The notes: generated by a model not told the origin, from the letters alone. A stretch of 64,000 bases of DNA from Streptomyces sp. IMTB 2501 (GCF_001953885.1 NZ_MQUS01000015.1:24479-88478), one strand, 5' to 3'; counted from the first letter of the stretch, positions 7,634 through 16,470 are shown. Translations and numbers: made by a program.

Positions 7634-8137
7634 ATGGACATGCAGATCCGCCCCGCCGATCCGGCCGAATACGACGCCCTGGGAGAGATCACCGCCCGGG
7701 CCTACCTCCAGGACGGCCTCCTGGACTTCGGCGAGAGCGACACGTACCTCGGTGAACTCCGGGACGTGGCCAAGAGAGCCGCCGCCGCGGAGGTCCTGGT
7801 GGCCGTACGCAACGGAGTGCTCGGCGGCGTCACCTTCGTCCCCTCCCCCGGCCCCATGGCCGACATCGCGCGCCCCGGGGAGGCGGAGATCCGTATGCTG
7901 GCCGTGGCCGGCGCCGCCCGTGGCCGGGGGGCCGGCGAGGCTCTCGTACGGGCGTGCATCGACCGCGCACGGGCCACCGAGGGCTGTCGGGCCGTCGTCC
8001 TGTCGACCCAGCACACCATGCACGCGGCCCATCGCATCTACGAACGGCTCGGCTTCGCTCGTACTCCCGAGCGGGACTGGAATCCGCTGCCCGAGCGGCT
8101 CGACATCACTCTGCTCACCTATGAGTTGACGCTCTGA
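7634..8137 (+). CDS. GNAT-family N-acetyltransferase
   Basis: A 167-residue single-domain GCN5-type acetyltransferase. The acetyl-CoA pyrophosphate loop is in RMLAVAGAARGRGAGEALV, and the C-terminal motif is THQ-like AHRIYERLGFARTPERDW. It transfers an acetyl group from acetyl-CoA to an amine; the substrate is unknown. It stands alone between the symporter terminator hairpin and the cobalamin riboswitch. Alternative starts at M3 or nearby change little. Confidence 0.88.
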   Translation: MDMQIRPADPAEYDALGEITARAYLQDGLLDFGESDTYLGELRDVAKRAAAAEVLVAVRNGVLGGVTFVPSPGPMADIARPGEAEIRMLAVAGAARGRGAGEALVRACIDRARATEGCRAVVLSTQHTMHAAHRIYERLGFARTPERDWNPLPERLDITLLTYELTL

Positions 8138-8200
8138 GACCGGCGCGACACAACATCTGGGGGTGCCACGACAGCCCGGCACTAGATGTATGCTCGTCCT

Positions 8201-8347
8201 CGCTGTCGTCGCAGGGGAATCCGGTGCGAATCCGGAACTGTCCCGCAACGGTGTACTTGTGCATGTCTGCCCCCAAAGCAGAGCGCATCGCACAGGAGTC
8301 AGTCCGAGGACCTGCCGGCAGCGCACCCGGCCGTCCGGTCCGGGTGC
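8201..8347 (+). promoter_or_regulatory. Cobalamin (AdoCbl) riboswitch controlling nrdAB
   Basis: The aptamer spans about 8201-8323. The P1 strands CGCTG (8201-8205) and CAGCG (8319-8323) pair, as do GCAGG and CCTGC. The hallmark B12 elements GAATCCGGTGCGAATCCGG, CTGTCCCGCAACGGT and AGTCAGTCCGAGGACCTGCC are all present. A following 8-bp hairpin (8323-8330 with 8340-8347) overlaps the end of P1 and may be the expression platform. In S. coelicolor this element shuts off the class Ia RNR operon when coenzyme B12 is plentiful, so that the B12-dependent class II enzyme takes over. The leader continues about 110 nt to the nrdA start. Confidence 0.95.
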
Positions 8348-8459
8348 CCCAAGACGTCCGGGCCTCGTGGAATGGGCCGGTGGACGCGACGCCGTGTGCG
8401 CTCGTGGCTGCCCCCCTGCCCTCCGCAAGGCCCCCGTGCCGAGCGAGGGAGAGCCCCAC

Positions 8460-10853
8460 GTGACCATCGCGCCAGCAGATCCGGCTTCAGCCCGCGAAGT
8501 CAGCGAGCTGGAGACCGACGGTCCCGGTACCGCGCTGCTGCGGACCCTGACCGAGCTGACCGCCGACCTCCCCGACGCCGACCCAGGCCGGGTCGCCGCC
8601 GCCGCGCTGCGCGGCCGGTCCGCTCGTGGCGCCTCCGAAATCGCTGCGGAGCTGCGCGAACTGGCCACCGAGGCCGCCGCCGGGCTCATCTCCGAGGACC
8701 CCGCCTACTCCAGGCTGGCCGCCCGGCTGCTGACCCTCTCCATCCGCGCCGAGGCCGCCTCGCAGGGCGTGACGTCCTTCACCGAGTCCGTCGCCGTCGG
8801 CCACCGCGAGGGCCTGATCGCCGACCGCACCGCGGAGTTCGCGCGGCTGCATGCCGAACGCCTCGACGCCCTGGTCGACCGGGCGGCCGACGACCGCTTC
8901 GGCTACTTCGGTCTGCGCACCCTGCACAGCCGCTATCTTCTGCGGCACCCCCTCACCCGCAAGGTCATCGAGACGCCCCAGCACTTCATGCTGCGGGTGG
9001 CGAGCGGCCTGGCCGAGGACGACACCCCTCGCTCCGTCGACGAAGTCGCCGCGCTCTACGGGCTCATGAGCCGCCTCGACTACCTCCCGTCCTCCCCCAC
9101 GCTCTTCAACTCCGGCACCCGGCACCCGCAGATGTCGTCCTGCTATCTCCTCGACTCCCCGCTGGACGAGCTGGACTCCATCTACGACCGCTACCACCAG
9201 GTGGCCCGGCTCTCGAAACACGCCGGCGGCATCGGGCTGTCGTACTCCCGGATCCGCAGCCGCGGTTCGCTGATCCGCGGCACCAACGGGCACTCCAACG
9301 GCATCGTCCCGTTCCTGAAGACCCTGGACGCCTCGGTGGCCGCGGTGAACCAGGGCGGCCGGCGCAAGGGCGCGGCCGCGGTCTACCTGGAGACCTGGCA
9401 CTCCGACATCGAGGAGTTCCTGGAGCTGCGGGACAACACCGGTGAGGACGCCCGCCGTACGCACAACCTGAACCTCGCGCACTGGATCCCGGACGAGTTC
9501 ATGCGCCGGGTGAACGCCGACGCGCAGTGGTCCCTCTTCTCCCCCGCCGACGTGCCGGAGCTGGTGGACCTGTGGGGCGAGGAGTTCGACGCCGCCTACC
9601 GCAAGGCCGAGGCGGCAGGCCTGGCGAAGAAGACCATGCCGGCCCGTGAGCTGTACGGCCGGATGATGCGCACCCTCGCGCAGACCGGCAACGGCTGGAT
9701 GACCTTCAAGGACGCCGCCAACCGCACCGCCAACCAGACGGCCCTGCCGGGTCATGTGGTCCACTCCTCCAACCTCTGCACGGAGATCCTGGAGGTCACG
9801 GACGACGGCGAGACGGCGGTCTGCAACCTGGGGTCCGTCAATCTGGGTGCCTTTGTCGACACAGCGACTGGTGACCTCGACTGGGAGCGGCTGGACGAGA
9901 CCGTCCGCACCGCCGTGACCTTCCTCGACCGCGTGGTCGACATCAACTTCTACCCGACCGAACAGGCGGGTCGGTCGAACGCCAAGTGGCGTCCCGTCGG
10001 CCTCGGCGCGATGGGGCTGCAGGACGTCTTCTTCAAGCTGCGCCTGCCCTTCGACTCGCCGGAGGCCAAGGCCCTGTCCACGCGGATCGCCGAGCGGATC
10101 ATGCTCGCCGCGTACGAGGCCTCCACCGACCTCGCCGAGCGGAGCGGCCCGTTGCCGGCCTGGGAGAAGACCCGTACGGCCCAGGGTGTGCTGCACCCCG
10201 ACCACTACGGCGTCGAGCTGACCTGGCCCGAGCGCTGGGAGGCGCTGCGCCGGCGGATCGCCGCAACAGGCCTGCGCAACTCGCTGCTGCTCGCCATCGC
10301 CCCGACGGCGACCATCGCCTCCATCGCGGGCGTGTACGAGTGCATCGAGCCGCAGGTGTCGAACCTGTTCAAGCGCGAGACGCTGTCCGGTGAGTTCCTG
10401 CAGGTCAACTCGTACCTGGTGCAGGACCTGAAGAACCTCGGCGTGTGGGACGCGCGGACCCGGGAGGCGCTGCGCGAGTCCAACGGCTCGGTGCAGGACT
10501 TCGTCTGGATCCCCGAGGACGTGCGCGCGCTGTACCGCACGGCGTGGGAGATCCCGCAGCGCGGCCTGATCGACATGGCCGCGGCCCGCACCCCGTTCCT
10601 GGACCAGGCGCAGTCCCTGAACCTGTTCCTGGAGACGCCGACCATCGGCAAGCTCTCCTCGATGTACGCGTACGCCTGGAAGTCGGGCCTGAAGACGACG
10701 TACTACCTGCGCTCCCGCCCGGCGACCCGGATCGCCCGCGCCGCCCAGGCACAGGCGCGGACCCCCGTCCCCATCCCCGTCCAGCAGGTCGCCGACCCCG
10801 AGGCGATCGCCTGCTCCCTGGAAAACCCCGAGTCCTGCGAGGCCTGCCAATAA
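8460..10853 (+). CDS. nrdA: Class Ia ribonucleotide reductase, large subunit
   Basis: The 797-residue catalytic alpha subunit, reducing ribonucleoside diphosphates to deoxy forms. An N-terminal region of about 100 residues resembles an ATP-cone. Active-site features are SSCYL, the NLCTE triad region, CNLGSVNL (redox cysteine), the tyrosine pair in TTYYLRSRP, and a C-terminal CEACQ redox tail. The GTG at 8460 has a GAGGGAGAG ribosome site. It is preceded by a cobalamin riboswitch, so expression should fall when AdoCbl is abundant. Its TAA stop overlaps the nrdB ATG by one base. Confidence 0.96.
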   Translation: MTIAPADPASAREVSELETDGPGTALLRTLTELTADLPDADPGRVAAAALRGRSARGASEIAAELRELATEAAAGLISEDPAYSRLAARLLTLSIRAEAASQGVTSFTESVAVGHREGLIADRTAEFARLHAERLDALVDRAADDRFGYFGLRTLHSRYLLRHPLTRKVIETPQHFMLRVASGLAEDDTPRSVDEVAALYGLMSRLDYLPSSPTLFNSGTRHPQMSSCYLLDSPLDELDSIYDRYHQVARLSKHAGGIGLSYSRIRSRGSLIRGTNGHSNGIVPFLKTLDASVAAVNQGGRRKGAAAVYLETWHSDIEEFLELRDNTGEDARRTHNLNLAHWIPDEFMRRVNADAQWSLFSPADVPELVDLWGEEFDAAYRKAEAAGLAKKTMPARELYGRMMRTLAQTGNGWMTFKDAANRTANQTALPGHVVHSSNLCTEILEVTDDGETAVCNLGSVNLGAFVDTATGDLDWERLDETVRTAVTFLDRVVDINFYPTEQAGRSNAKWRPVGLGAMGLQDVFFKLRLPFDSPEAKALSTRIAERIMLAAYEASTDLAERSGPLPAWEKTRTAQGVLHPDHYGVELTWPERWEALRRRIAATGLRNSLLLAIAPTATIASIAGVYECIEPQVSNLFKRETLSGEFLQVNSYLVQDLKNLGVWDARTREALRESNGSVQDFVWIPEDVRALYRTAWEIPQRGLIDMAAARTPFLDQAQSLNLFLETPTIGKLSSMYAYAWKSGLKTTYYLRSRPATRIARAAQAQARTPVPIPVQQVADPEAIACSLENPESCEACQ

Positions 10854-11866
10854 TGACCACCCGTAACACCAACCTGCTCGACCCGGGCTTCGAACTGACC
10901 CTGCGCCCCATGCGCTACCCGGACTTCTACGAGCGCTACCGGGACGCGATCAAGAACACCTGGACCGTGGAGGAGGTCGACCTCCACTCGGACGTCGCCG
11001 ACCTCGCGAAGCTGACCCCGGCCGAGCAGCATCTGATCGGCCGGCTGGTGGCCTTCTTCGCGACGGGCGACTCGATCGTCGCGAACAACCTGGTCCTGAC
11101 CCTGTACAAGCACATCAACTCCCCCGAGGCGCGGCTGTACCTCAGCCGTCAGCTCTTCGAGGAGGCCGTGCACGTCCAGTTCTATCTGACGCTGCTGGAC
11201 ACCTACCTGCCCGATCCGGAGGACCGGGCGGCGGCCTTCGCGGCCGTCGAGAACATCCCCTCCATCCGCGAGAAGGCCGAGTTCTGCTTCAAGTGGATCG
11301 ACTCGGTGGAGAAGCTCGACCGGCTGGAGACGAAGGCCGACCGCCGTCGCTTCCTGCTCAACCTGATCTGCTTCGCCGCGTGCATCGAGGGCCTGTTCTT
11401 CTACGGTGCGTTCGCGTACGTCTACTGGTTCCGCAGCCGGGGTCTGCTGCACGGTCTCGCCACCGGCACCAACTGGGTGTTCCGTGACGAGACGATGCAC
11501 ATGTCCTTCGCCTTCGACGTGGTCGACACCGTCCGCAAGGAGGAGCCGGACCTCTTCGACGACGAGCTCCAGCAGCAGGTCGTCGACATGCTCAAGGAGG
11601 CGGTCGAGGCCGAGCTGCAGTTCGCCCGCGACCTGTGCGGCGACGGCCTGCCGGGCATGAACACCGAGTCGATGCGGCAGTACCTGCAGTGCGTCGCCGA
11701 CCAGCGGCTCACCCGCCTCGGCTTCGCCCCGGTGTACGGCTCGCAGAACCCGTTCTCCTTCATGGAGCTGCAGGGCGTTCAGGAGCTGACGAACTTCTTC
11801 GAGCGCCGCCCGTCGGCGTACCAGGTCGCGGTCGAGGGCACGGTCGACCTGGACGAGGACTTCTGA
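10853..11866 (+). CDS. nrdB: Class Ia ribonucleotide reductase, small subunit
   Basis: The 337-residue beta subunit carrying the diiron-tyrosyl radical. Ligand motifs are EEAVHVQFY (Glu, His and the radical Tyr spaced E-x2-H-x3-Y), ACIEGLFF, and RDETMHM (E-x2-H). It forms alpha2beta2 with NrdA and passes the radical along the conserved chain. Its ATG overlaps the nrdA stop, so the two subunits are translated together. Directly after its stop the same frame encodes the AraC-type nrdS remnant instead of the full third gene known in S. coelicolor. Confidence 0.96.
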   Translation: MTTRNTNLLDPGFELTLRPMRYPDFYERYRDAIKNTWTVEEVDLHSDVADLAKLTPAEQHLIGRLVAFFATGDSIVANNLVLTLYKHINSPEARLYLSRQLFEEAVHVQFYLTLLDTYLPDPEDRAAAFAAVENIPSIREKAEFCFKWIDSVEKLDRLETKADRRRFLLNLICFAACIEGLFFYGAFAYVYWFRSRGLLHGLATGTNWVFRDETMHMSFAFDVVDTVRKEEPDLFDDELQQQVVDMLKEAVEAELQFARDLCGDGLPGMNTESMRQYLQCVADQRLTRLGFAPVYGSQNPFSFMELQGVQELTNFFERRPSAYQVAVEGTVDLDEDF

Positions 11867-11935
11867 GTCGGCCTGCCCCTCGGCACCACCCCGCACGCCT
11901 ACCGGCGCGCGTTCCGGGGCCCGCGGGCCGCCTGA
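11867..11935 (+). pseudogene. nrdS: Remnant of an AraC-family regulator gene (nrdS-like), last 22 codons
   Basis: Directly after the nrdB stop, in the same frame, the DNA reads VGLPLGTTPHAYRRAF, then RGPRAA and a stop at 11933-11935. LGTTPHAYRRAFR is the typical C-terminal signature of AraC/XylS helix-turn-helix domains. In S. coelicolor the B12-controlled operon is nrdABS, with nrdS encoding an AraC-like protein in this place. A deletion removing nearly all of nrdS and joining its tail to the nrdB stop explains the sequence. No start codon or ribosome site is present. Confidence 0.75.
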
Positions 11936-11956
11936 GCGCACGCCGGTAACAGGTGA

Positions 11957-13327
11957 TCACCAGGGCATCGCCCGCAGTCGCAGGTCGTGCGGGCGGAGGG
12001 TGATGCCCACCCTGGTCGTGTCGTTCGACCCGCTCACCTGCTCGAAGCGGTACTTCGCCGAGATCGCCGCGGTGATCAGGCTCAGCTGGGTCATCGAGAA
12101 GTGGTCGCTGGGGCACTTGCGGTTGCCGACGCTGAAGGGGCTCATGGCGTACTTCGGTACGTCCTTGACCCGCTCCGGCAGCCACCGGTCGGGGTCGAAG
12201 TCGAGGTGGCGGTCGTACGAGTGGGCGTCGCGCTGGATCGCGTACGGGCTGTAGACGATGTCCGCCCCGGCCGGAATGCGATACCCGCCGAGTTCGGTGT
12301 CGGTGACCGCGCGCCGCGTCAATATCCATACGGCGGGCCTGAGCCGCATGGCCTCGACGACGACATTGTTGGTGTGCGTGAGTGTGCGGACGTGCTCGAA
12401 TCCGACCGGTCGGCCGCCGGTCACGGATTCGACCTCGGTCCGTACCTTCTCGGCGTGTTCCGGGTGTTCCGCGAGCACCTGCAGCAGCCACATGATCGTG
12501 GAGGCGACTGTTTCGCTGCCGGGGGTGAGTATCGCGACGACCTGGTCGTGGATCTCCTGTTCCCCGATGGGGTCGCCATTGTCGTCCTTCGCCTCCAGCA
12601 ATGCCGTCAGCAAATCGTCCGGCTTTTGACCAGATGCCCTCCGCTCGGCGACGATCTCGTCGACCAGCAGATGCAAATCGGCCAGGGCCCGGTTGAATTC
12701 GCGGTTGGCCGGGAACGGCAGCCGGTACAGCGGCCCGAGCGGGACGACCATGCGCCGGTACATGCCCCGGAAGACGGCGGCGAGGTCGATGCTGAGCCGC
12801 TCGGCGCGCTCGTCCATGTAGTCGCCGCGCAGCAGGCAGCGGGCGGCGATACGGACGGCGACCCGGAAGGACTCGGAGGTGCAGTCGATGGTCTCGCCGG
12901 GCCGCCAGCGCTCGGTCAGCGCATGCGCCTCCTCCTGCATGACCGGTCCGTAGTCGGGGATGGCGTCCAGCCGGAACGCGGGCTGGATGGTGCGGCGCTG
13001 GCGTCGGTGGCGGGGCCCGTTGGCGGTGGCCACGCCCTCCTTGCCGAGCAGCCCCTCCAGGGACTCCCACAGGGGTCCGTCGATCTTGAAGTCGGGACTG
13101 AGCGCGAGCGCGCCGGTGAGCGCCGGAGTGGTGACGGCGTACACCGTCTTGGGGCCGAGCTTGAGGCGTACCACGTCGCCGTGCTCACGGAGCCGGGACA
13201 TGAAGGCGAGCGGGTCGCGGACCAGTTTCAGGCCGTGCCCGAGACCCGGCACGGCCCCGCCGGCCAGGGGCGGTTCGCGCAGTTCGGTGGTCTCGGAGGT
13301 CCGGGGCTGCGCAGACTCGACGGTCAT
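11957..13327 (-). CDS. cyp170A1: Cytochrome P450 CYP170A1-like (albaflavenone synthase)
   Basis: A 456-residue soluble P450. The I-helix acid-alcohol pair is in ILTPGSETVAS, the ExxR is EAMR, and the haem-cysteine segment is FSVGNRKCPSDHF. In the CYP170A1 family the usual C-x-G after the haem Cys is CPS. The enzyme oxidises epi-isozizaene to albaflavenols and albaflavenone; the S. coelicolor enzyme also has a moonlighting farnesene synthase activity. Its ATG overlaps the stop of the upstream terpene synthase (ATGA), so the pair is coupled. It converges on nrdAB. Confidence 0.93.
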   Translation of the reverse strand: MTVESAQPRTSETTELREPPLAGGAVPGLGHGLKLVRDPLAFMSRLREHGDVVRLKLGPKTVYAVTTPALTGALALSPDFKIDGPLWESLEGLLGKEGVATANGPRHRRQRRTIQPAFRLDAIPDYGPVMQEEAHALTERWRPGETIDCTSESFRVAVRIAARCLLRGDYMDERAERLSIDLAAVFRGMYRRMVVPLGPLYRLPFPANREFNRALADLHLLVDEIVAERRASGQKPDDLLTALLEAKDDNGDPIGEQEIHDQVVAILTPGSETVASTIMWLLQVLAEHPEHAEKVRTEVESVTGGRPVGFEHVRTLTHTNNVVVEAMRLRPAVWILTRRAVTDTELGGYRIPAGADIVYSPYAIQRDAHSYDRHLDFDPDRWLPERVKDVPKYAMSPFSVGNRKCPSDHFSMTQLSLITAAISAKYRFEQVSGSNDTTRVGITLRPHDLRLRAMPW

Positions 13328-14409
13328 TTCTCACCTGCCGCTTCGTTCGTGACGTACGGGGGCGTGGACCGGTCGTCCCAGGTGTCGACCATGTACCGGC
13401 CGGACTCGTGGTGGAACCAGTACACGGAGCTGAACCAGTTGCGCATATTGCCGACACAGGAGCGCACCGCGGCGCTCAATTCCTTTCCGCGGACCGTGCC
13501 GTCGGCGAGTTGGTCGGCGAACCGCAGGGCGATCTGCTCGGCTTCGAGGAATTCGCTGATGCATTCCTCGACGCGCCGCCTTACTTCGTCCACCGCTTCC
13601 TCGAGACTCAACCCCTCATGGGTGATGAGACTGATTCCGAGATTGTGGACCTCGTCGCCCGCTATTTCCTTCGGCAGCGAGCAGAGATCGTTGTACCAGG
13701 CGGCGAATTCCTGGCTGAGCAGCGCCGGCCGGCGATAGGCCGGGTTTTCCCGTATGGCGTCCGGGAGTTCGCAACCCGCGGTTGGTTCGAGCAGGTCCGT
13801 CCATATCCAGTGCGCGAAGGTGTGCCGGCGCAGGGCGAGATATTCCTCGACACCGGGGATGTATCCCGTGGTGCGGTTGCGGAACTCGCGGTCGTACGCC
13901 TCGACCACGGTGTGGAAGTGCCGGGCGAACCGCTGGTTCCAGGTGCGCGGCAGGAAGCCGTACAGTCGCAGCACGCTGTCCGCGAAGCCCGCGACCAGCG
14001 GATCCGGGTGGTGCAGATGGTGCCGGGGCGCGTCGAGGGCCGCGTGCAGGCGGTACCTCAGGCGCCGCCAGTCTCCGGCCCGGCCGTGGACCCTGTCCCG
14101 GTCGTGACGGTCGTCCCAGACGAAGAACCACGCGCTGTAGTCGGCGATGGCCTGGAGGACCTCCTCGGGGGCGCCGAGGTAGTAGCCGGCCATCAGGTCC
14201 GTGTAGCAAAGTCCATCGGCATATTCATGCACCTTGTCCGCCGGCATGAACCGTTTTTCCAGCAGCCAGCGTCGTGTCATCTGCTGGAGCCGCGGCCAAT
14301 ACGGATGCAGTTGCCGCGGAAAGGCGGACTCGATCACCGGAAGTGCCAGTGAGGGTGGTACTACGACCGCCGTTGGCGTCGCGGTGGTGCTGTGTGGGAA
14401 AGCTTGCAC
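13324..14409 (-). CDS. cyc1: Epi-isozizaene synthase (sesquiterpene cyclase)
   Basis: A 361-residue class I terpene synthase that cyclises farnesyl diphosphate to epi-isozizaene, the hydrocarbon precursor of albaflavenone. The Mg-binding motifs are DDRHD (in FVWDDRHDRD) and the NSE triad NDLCSLPKE. RYMVDTWDDRSTPPY near the C-terminus is conserved in this enzyme. The GTG at 14409 is chosen: it has GAGAGGGG upstream, starts QAFPHSTTATPT as in the S. coelicolor enzyme, and gives the same 361-residue length. A longer frame to 14568 is not supported. It is followed by the overlapping CYP170A1 gene. Confidence 0.95.
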   Translation of the reverse strand: MQAFPHSTTATPTAVVVPPSLALPVIESAFPRQLHPYWPRLQQMTRRWLLEKRFMPADKVHEYADGLCYTDLMAGYYLGAPEEVLQAIADYSAWFFVWDDRHDRDRVHGRAGDWRRLRYRLHAALDAPRHHLHHPDPLVAGFADSVLRLYGFLPRTWNQRFARHFHTVVEAYDREFRNRTTGYIPGVEEYLALRRHTFAHWIWTDLLEPTAGCELPDAIRENPAYRRPALLSQEFAAWYNDLCSLPKEIAGDEVHNLGISLITHEGLSLEEAVDEVRRRVEECISEFLEAEQIALRFADQLADGTVRGKELSAAVRSCVGNMRNWFSSVYWFHHESGRYMVDTWDDRSTPPYVTNEAAGEK

Positions 14410-14659
14410 GGACAAACCCCTCTCAGCCGCCTGGAGCGCACACCCCTCCGGTGTGCCGGGCGTGCGCCGTTGCGTATCCCCGCCCTTACCATTCAGCACC
14501 ACAACTGACCGCCATGGGAACGGATTTGCTTCACTCACTACCCCAAGGTGCCGAGAATCTCCCCCCACATGACCGATTAGGGATCACAACAAGCACAGAA
14601 GGGGCCGGTTGTACGGCGCACGGACGCACACACGGACGAGCGGGGCGTGGCCGTACGAA

Positions 14660-14695
14660 GGGCGCCCGACCGGGAGTGATCCCCGTCGGGCGCCC
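14660..14695 (-). terminator. Terminator after peptide deformylase
   Basis: A perfect 11-bp stem (GGGCGCCCGAC at 14660-14670, complement at 14685-14695) with a 14-nt loop, just beyond the deformylase stop at 14713. It separates def from the terpene synthase promoter. The 14410-14659 stretch otherwise holds only the terpene synthase upstream region, with no convincing gene. Confidence 0.8.
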
Positions 14696-14712
14696 AGGCA
14701 GGCCGGTGCCGG

Positions 14713-15363
14713 CTAGTCGTTCGCGACCACGGGATAACGTGGCTCGTTCTCGTCCATCTGCCGCAGCGCGTCCTTGCGGTCCCGCTTGGACAGCCGGTCG
14801 ATGTACAGGTAGCCGTAGAGGTGGTCGGTCTCGTGCTGCAAACACCGTGCGAAGTAACCGGTGCCGCGGACCTTGATCGGGTTGCCCTGTTCGTCCTGGC
14901 CGGTGACCTCGGCGTGGTCGGGACGGGCGAGCGGAGCGTAGGCCGTCGGCACGGAGAGGCAGCCCTCGTTGCTGTCGTCCAGGCGGCGCTTGTCGGCCGG
15001 CAGGTCGACCAGCTTCGGGTTGCACACCACACCCACGTGCCGGACGCCCTCGTCGTCCATGCAGTCGTAGACGAAGACCTTCAGGTCGACACCGATCTGG
15101 TTGGCGGCGAGGCCCACACCCTCGGCGGTGCGCTGGCTGGCGAACATGTCGGCAGCCAGCTGCCGCAGCTCCTCGCCGAACTCGGTGACGTCCTTGCACT
15201 CCTTGTGCAGCACCGGGTTGCCGACGACCGTGATGGGCCGCGAGGTCCCGTGCTCCCGCCATGCCTTCTCGCGCTCCTCGCAGTCCTCCGTGTCGACGAC
15301 ATAGCCCTCGTCGTCGACGGGGAGCACGCCCGCGTGCTGCTGATCGGTGTCCTGCTGCGCCAT
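14713..15363 (-). CDS. def: Peptide deformylase
   Basis: A 216-residue metalloenzyme that removes the formyl group from nascent protein N-termini. All three family motifs are present: GVGLAANQIG, EGCLSVP (metal Cys) and QHETDHLYG (two metal His and catalytic Glu). An acidic N-terminal extension of about 40 residues precedes the catalytic core, as in other actinobacterial paralogues. The ATG at 15363 (AQQDTDQQ) has AGGAAGG upstream; the longer frame to 15465 runs through an intergenic repeat. Streptomyces usually carries several def genes, so this is one of a set. Confidence 0.95.
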   Translation of the reverse strand: MAQQDTDQQHAGVLPVDDEGYVVDTEDCEEREKAWREHGTSRPITVVGNPVLHKECKDVTEFGEELRQLAADMFASQRTAEGVGLAANQIGVDLKVFVYDCMDDEGVRHVGVVCNPKLVDLPADKRRLDDSNEGCLSVPTAYAPLARPDHAEVTGQDEQGNPIKVRGTGYFARCLQHETDHLYGYLYIDRLSKRDRKDALRQMDENEPRYPVVAND

Positions 15364-15433
15364 GACCGACGTACGCCTTCCTGCACAAAAACTGGGAGTG
15401 AATGCTGATACAGGGTACGTGGGCGCGCCCCCA

Positions 15434-15466
15434 GGGGGCGCGGGGAACTGCACGACCAGCCACAAC
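15434..15466. repeat. Streptomyces-type intergenic GC-rich repeat
   Basis: The segment contains GGGGGCGCGGGGAACTGCAC followed by GACCAGCCACAAC. This resembles an intergenic sequence family that I recall being scattered in many Streptomyces genomes. Only one copy is seen in this window. It lies in the def upstream region, between def and the TPR gene. Confidence 0.5.
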
Positions 15467-15489
15467 GGACTCGCAGTGGGGAGAACGCC

Positions 15490-16470
15490 TCAGCACACCT
15501 CTTCGAGATCCCGCCAGTCACGCGAGTCCGGGCTGTCAGCCACCCAGCCGTCCAGCAACCCACGAACCAGCGAGGCCGGCGCGGCCACCCCGCACTCCCG
15601 CTCCGGCACCCACAACTGCCCGTCCGTCCGATGACCGAGCGGCCCCGGATGACCGGGCTCACTGTGGTCGTGCGGGTCCAGGTGAACCCCTTCGCCCTCG
15701 TCCGACGGCATCCGCGACTCCGAGCACATCCGGCACAGCAGCCGCACCGAGGAGGACCAGTCCTCCGCGGCGAACCCCGCGTCCGCGGCCAACTGCTCCA
15801 GCGCGTCCCGGTCCGCCTCCGTGGCCGCCTCCAGCAGGACCACCCAGGTCGGCACGGGCGAGGGCGCCCACAGCTCGATCTCGTCGAAGACCGGATAGGC
15901 ATGGCCGGCGGACGTGGTGCGCTCGCCGTGCGGGACACCGTCGTGCAGCACGACCTCGCCCCAGCGCCGCCCGGACGAGGGAAGCGGGATGGACAGTACC
16001 TCGATCCGCGCCGGGTCCAGCCTGCGGCCCCAGACGACCTCGGCCTCACCCTCCGGGGAGAGCCGTACGGCCGCACTGCCCAGCTCCATGCCGACCGGTT
16101 CCGCGGCCACGGTGGCGCCGCCGGGCACCTTCAGCCCGTACGCCTGCCAGGCGCGGCGGGCCAGCGGCCAGTCCTGCAGGGCGGTGGCGGCGATGCCGAC
16201 GTTCCACCAGTCGGGCGCCCCGGTCTCCCGGTCGAGCAGCGCGACCGCGCGGAGCCCGGCCGCACGGGCCTGCTCCCAGTCGTGCCGGAACTTGTGCAGC
16301 AGGGCGAGGTTGAACCAGGACTCCGACAGCCAGGGCTCCAGGTCGGCGGCCCGTGTCAGCAGCTCGCCCGCGTCCTCGTACCGGCCGTCGCCGATCAGCG
16401 TGAACGCGCGGTCGGTGGCCTGCCGCCAGGAGGCGGAGGGCCGGTGCCGTCCCTTGCCGAAGATCCTCAC
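15490..16470 (-). CDS. TPR-like hypothetical protein
   Basis: A protein of about 326 residues. The first 130 residues contain helical TPR-type units (DGRYEDAGELLTRAADLEPW, SWFNLALLHKFRHDWEQARA, WWNVGIAATALQDWPLARRA). The middle is a beta-rich region (LGSAAVRLSPEGEAEVVWGRRL). The C-terminal part has scattered Cys (RLLCRMCSES) and ends DWRDLEEVC. The function is unknown. The GTG at 16470 (RIFGKGRHRPSASW) is preferred; an ATG at 16578 would add 36 unconserved-looking residues. It is upstream of def on the same strand but separated by a repeat, so probably its own unit. Confidence 0.7.
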   Translation of the reverse strand: MRIFGKGRHRPSASWRQATDRAFTLIGDGRYEDAGELLTRAADLEPWLSESWFNLALLHKFRHDWEQARAAGLRAVALLDRETGAPDWWNVGIAATALQDWPLARRAWQAYGLKVPGGATVAAEPVGMELGSAAVRLSPEGEAEVVWGRRLDPARIEVLSIPLPSSGRRWGEVVLHDGVPHGERTTSAGHAYPVFDEIELWAPSPVPTWVVLLEAATEADRDALEQLAADAGFAAEDWSSSVRLLCRMCSESRMPSDEGEGVHLDPHDHSEPGHPGPLGHRTDGQLWVPERECGVAAPASLVRGLLDGWVADSPDSRDWRDLEEVC

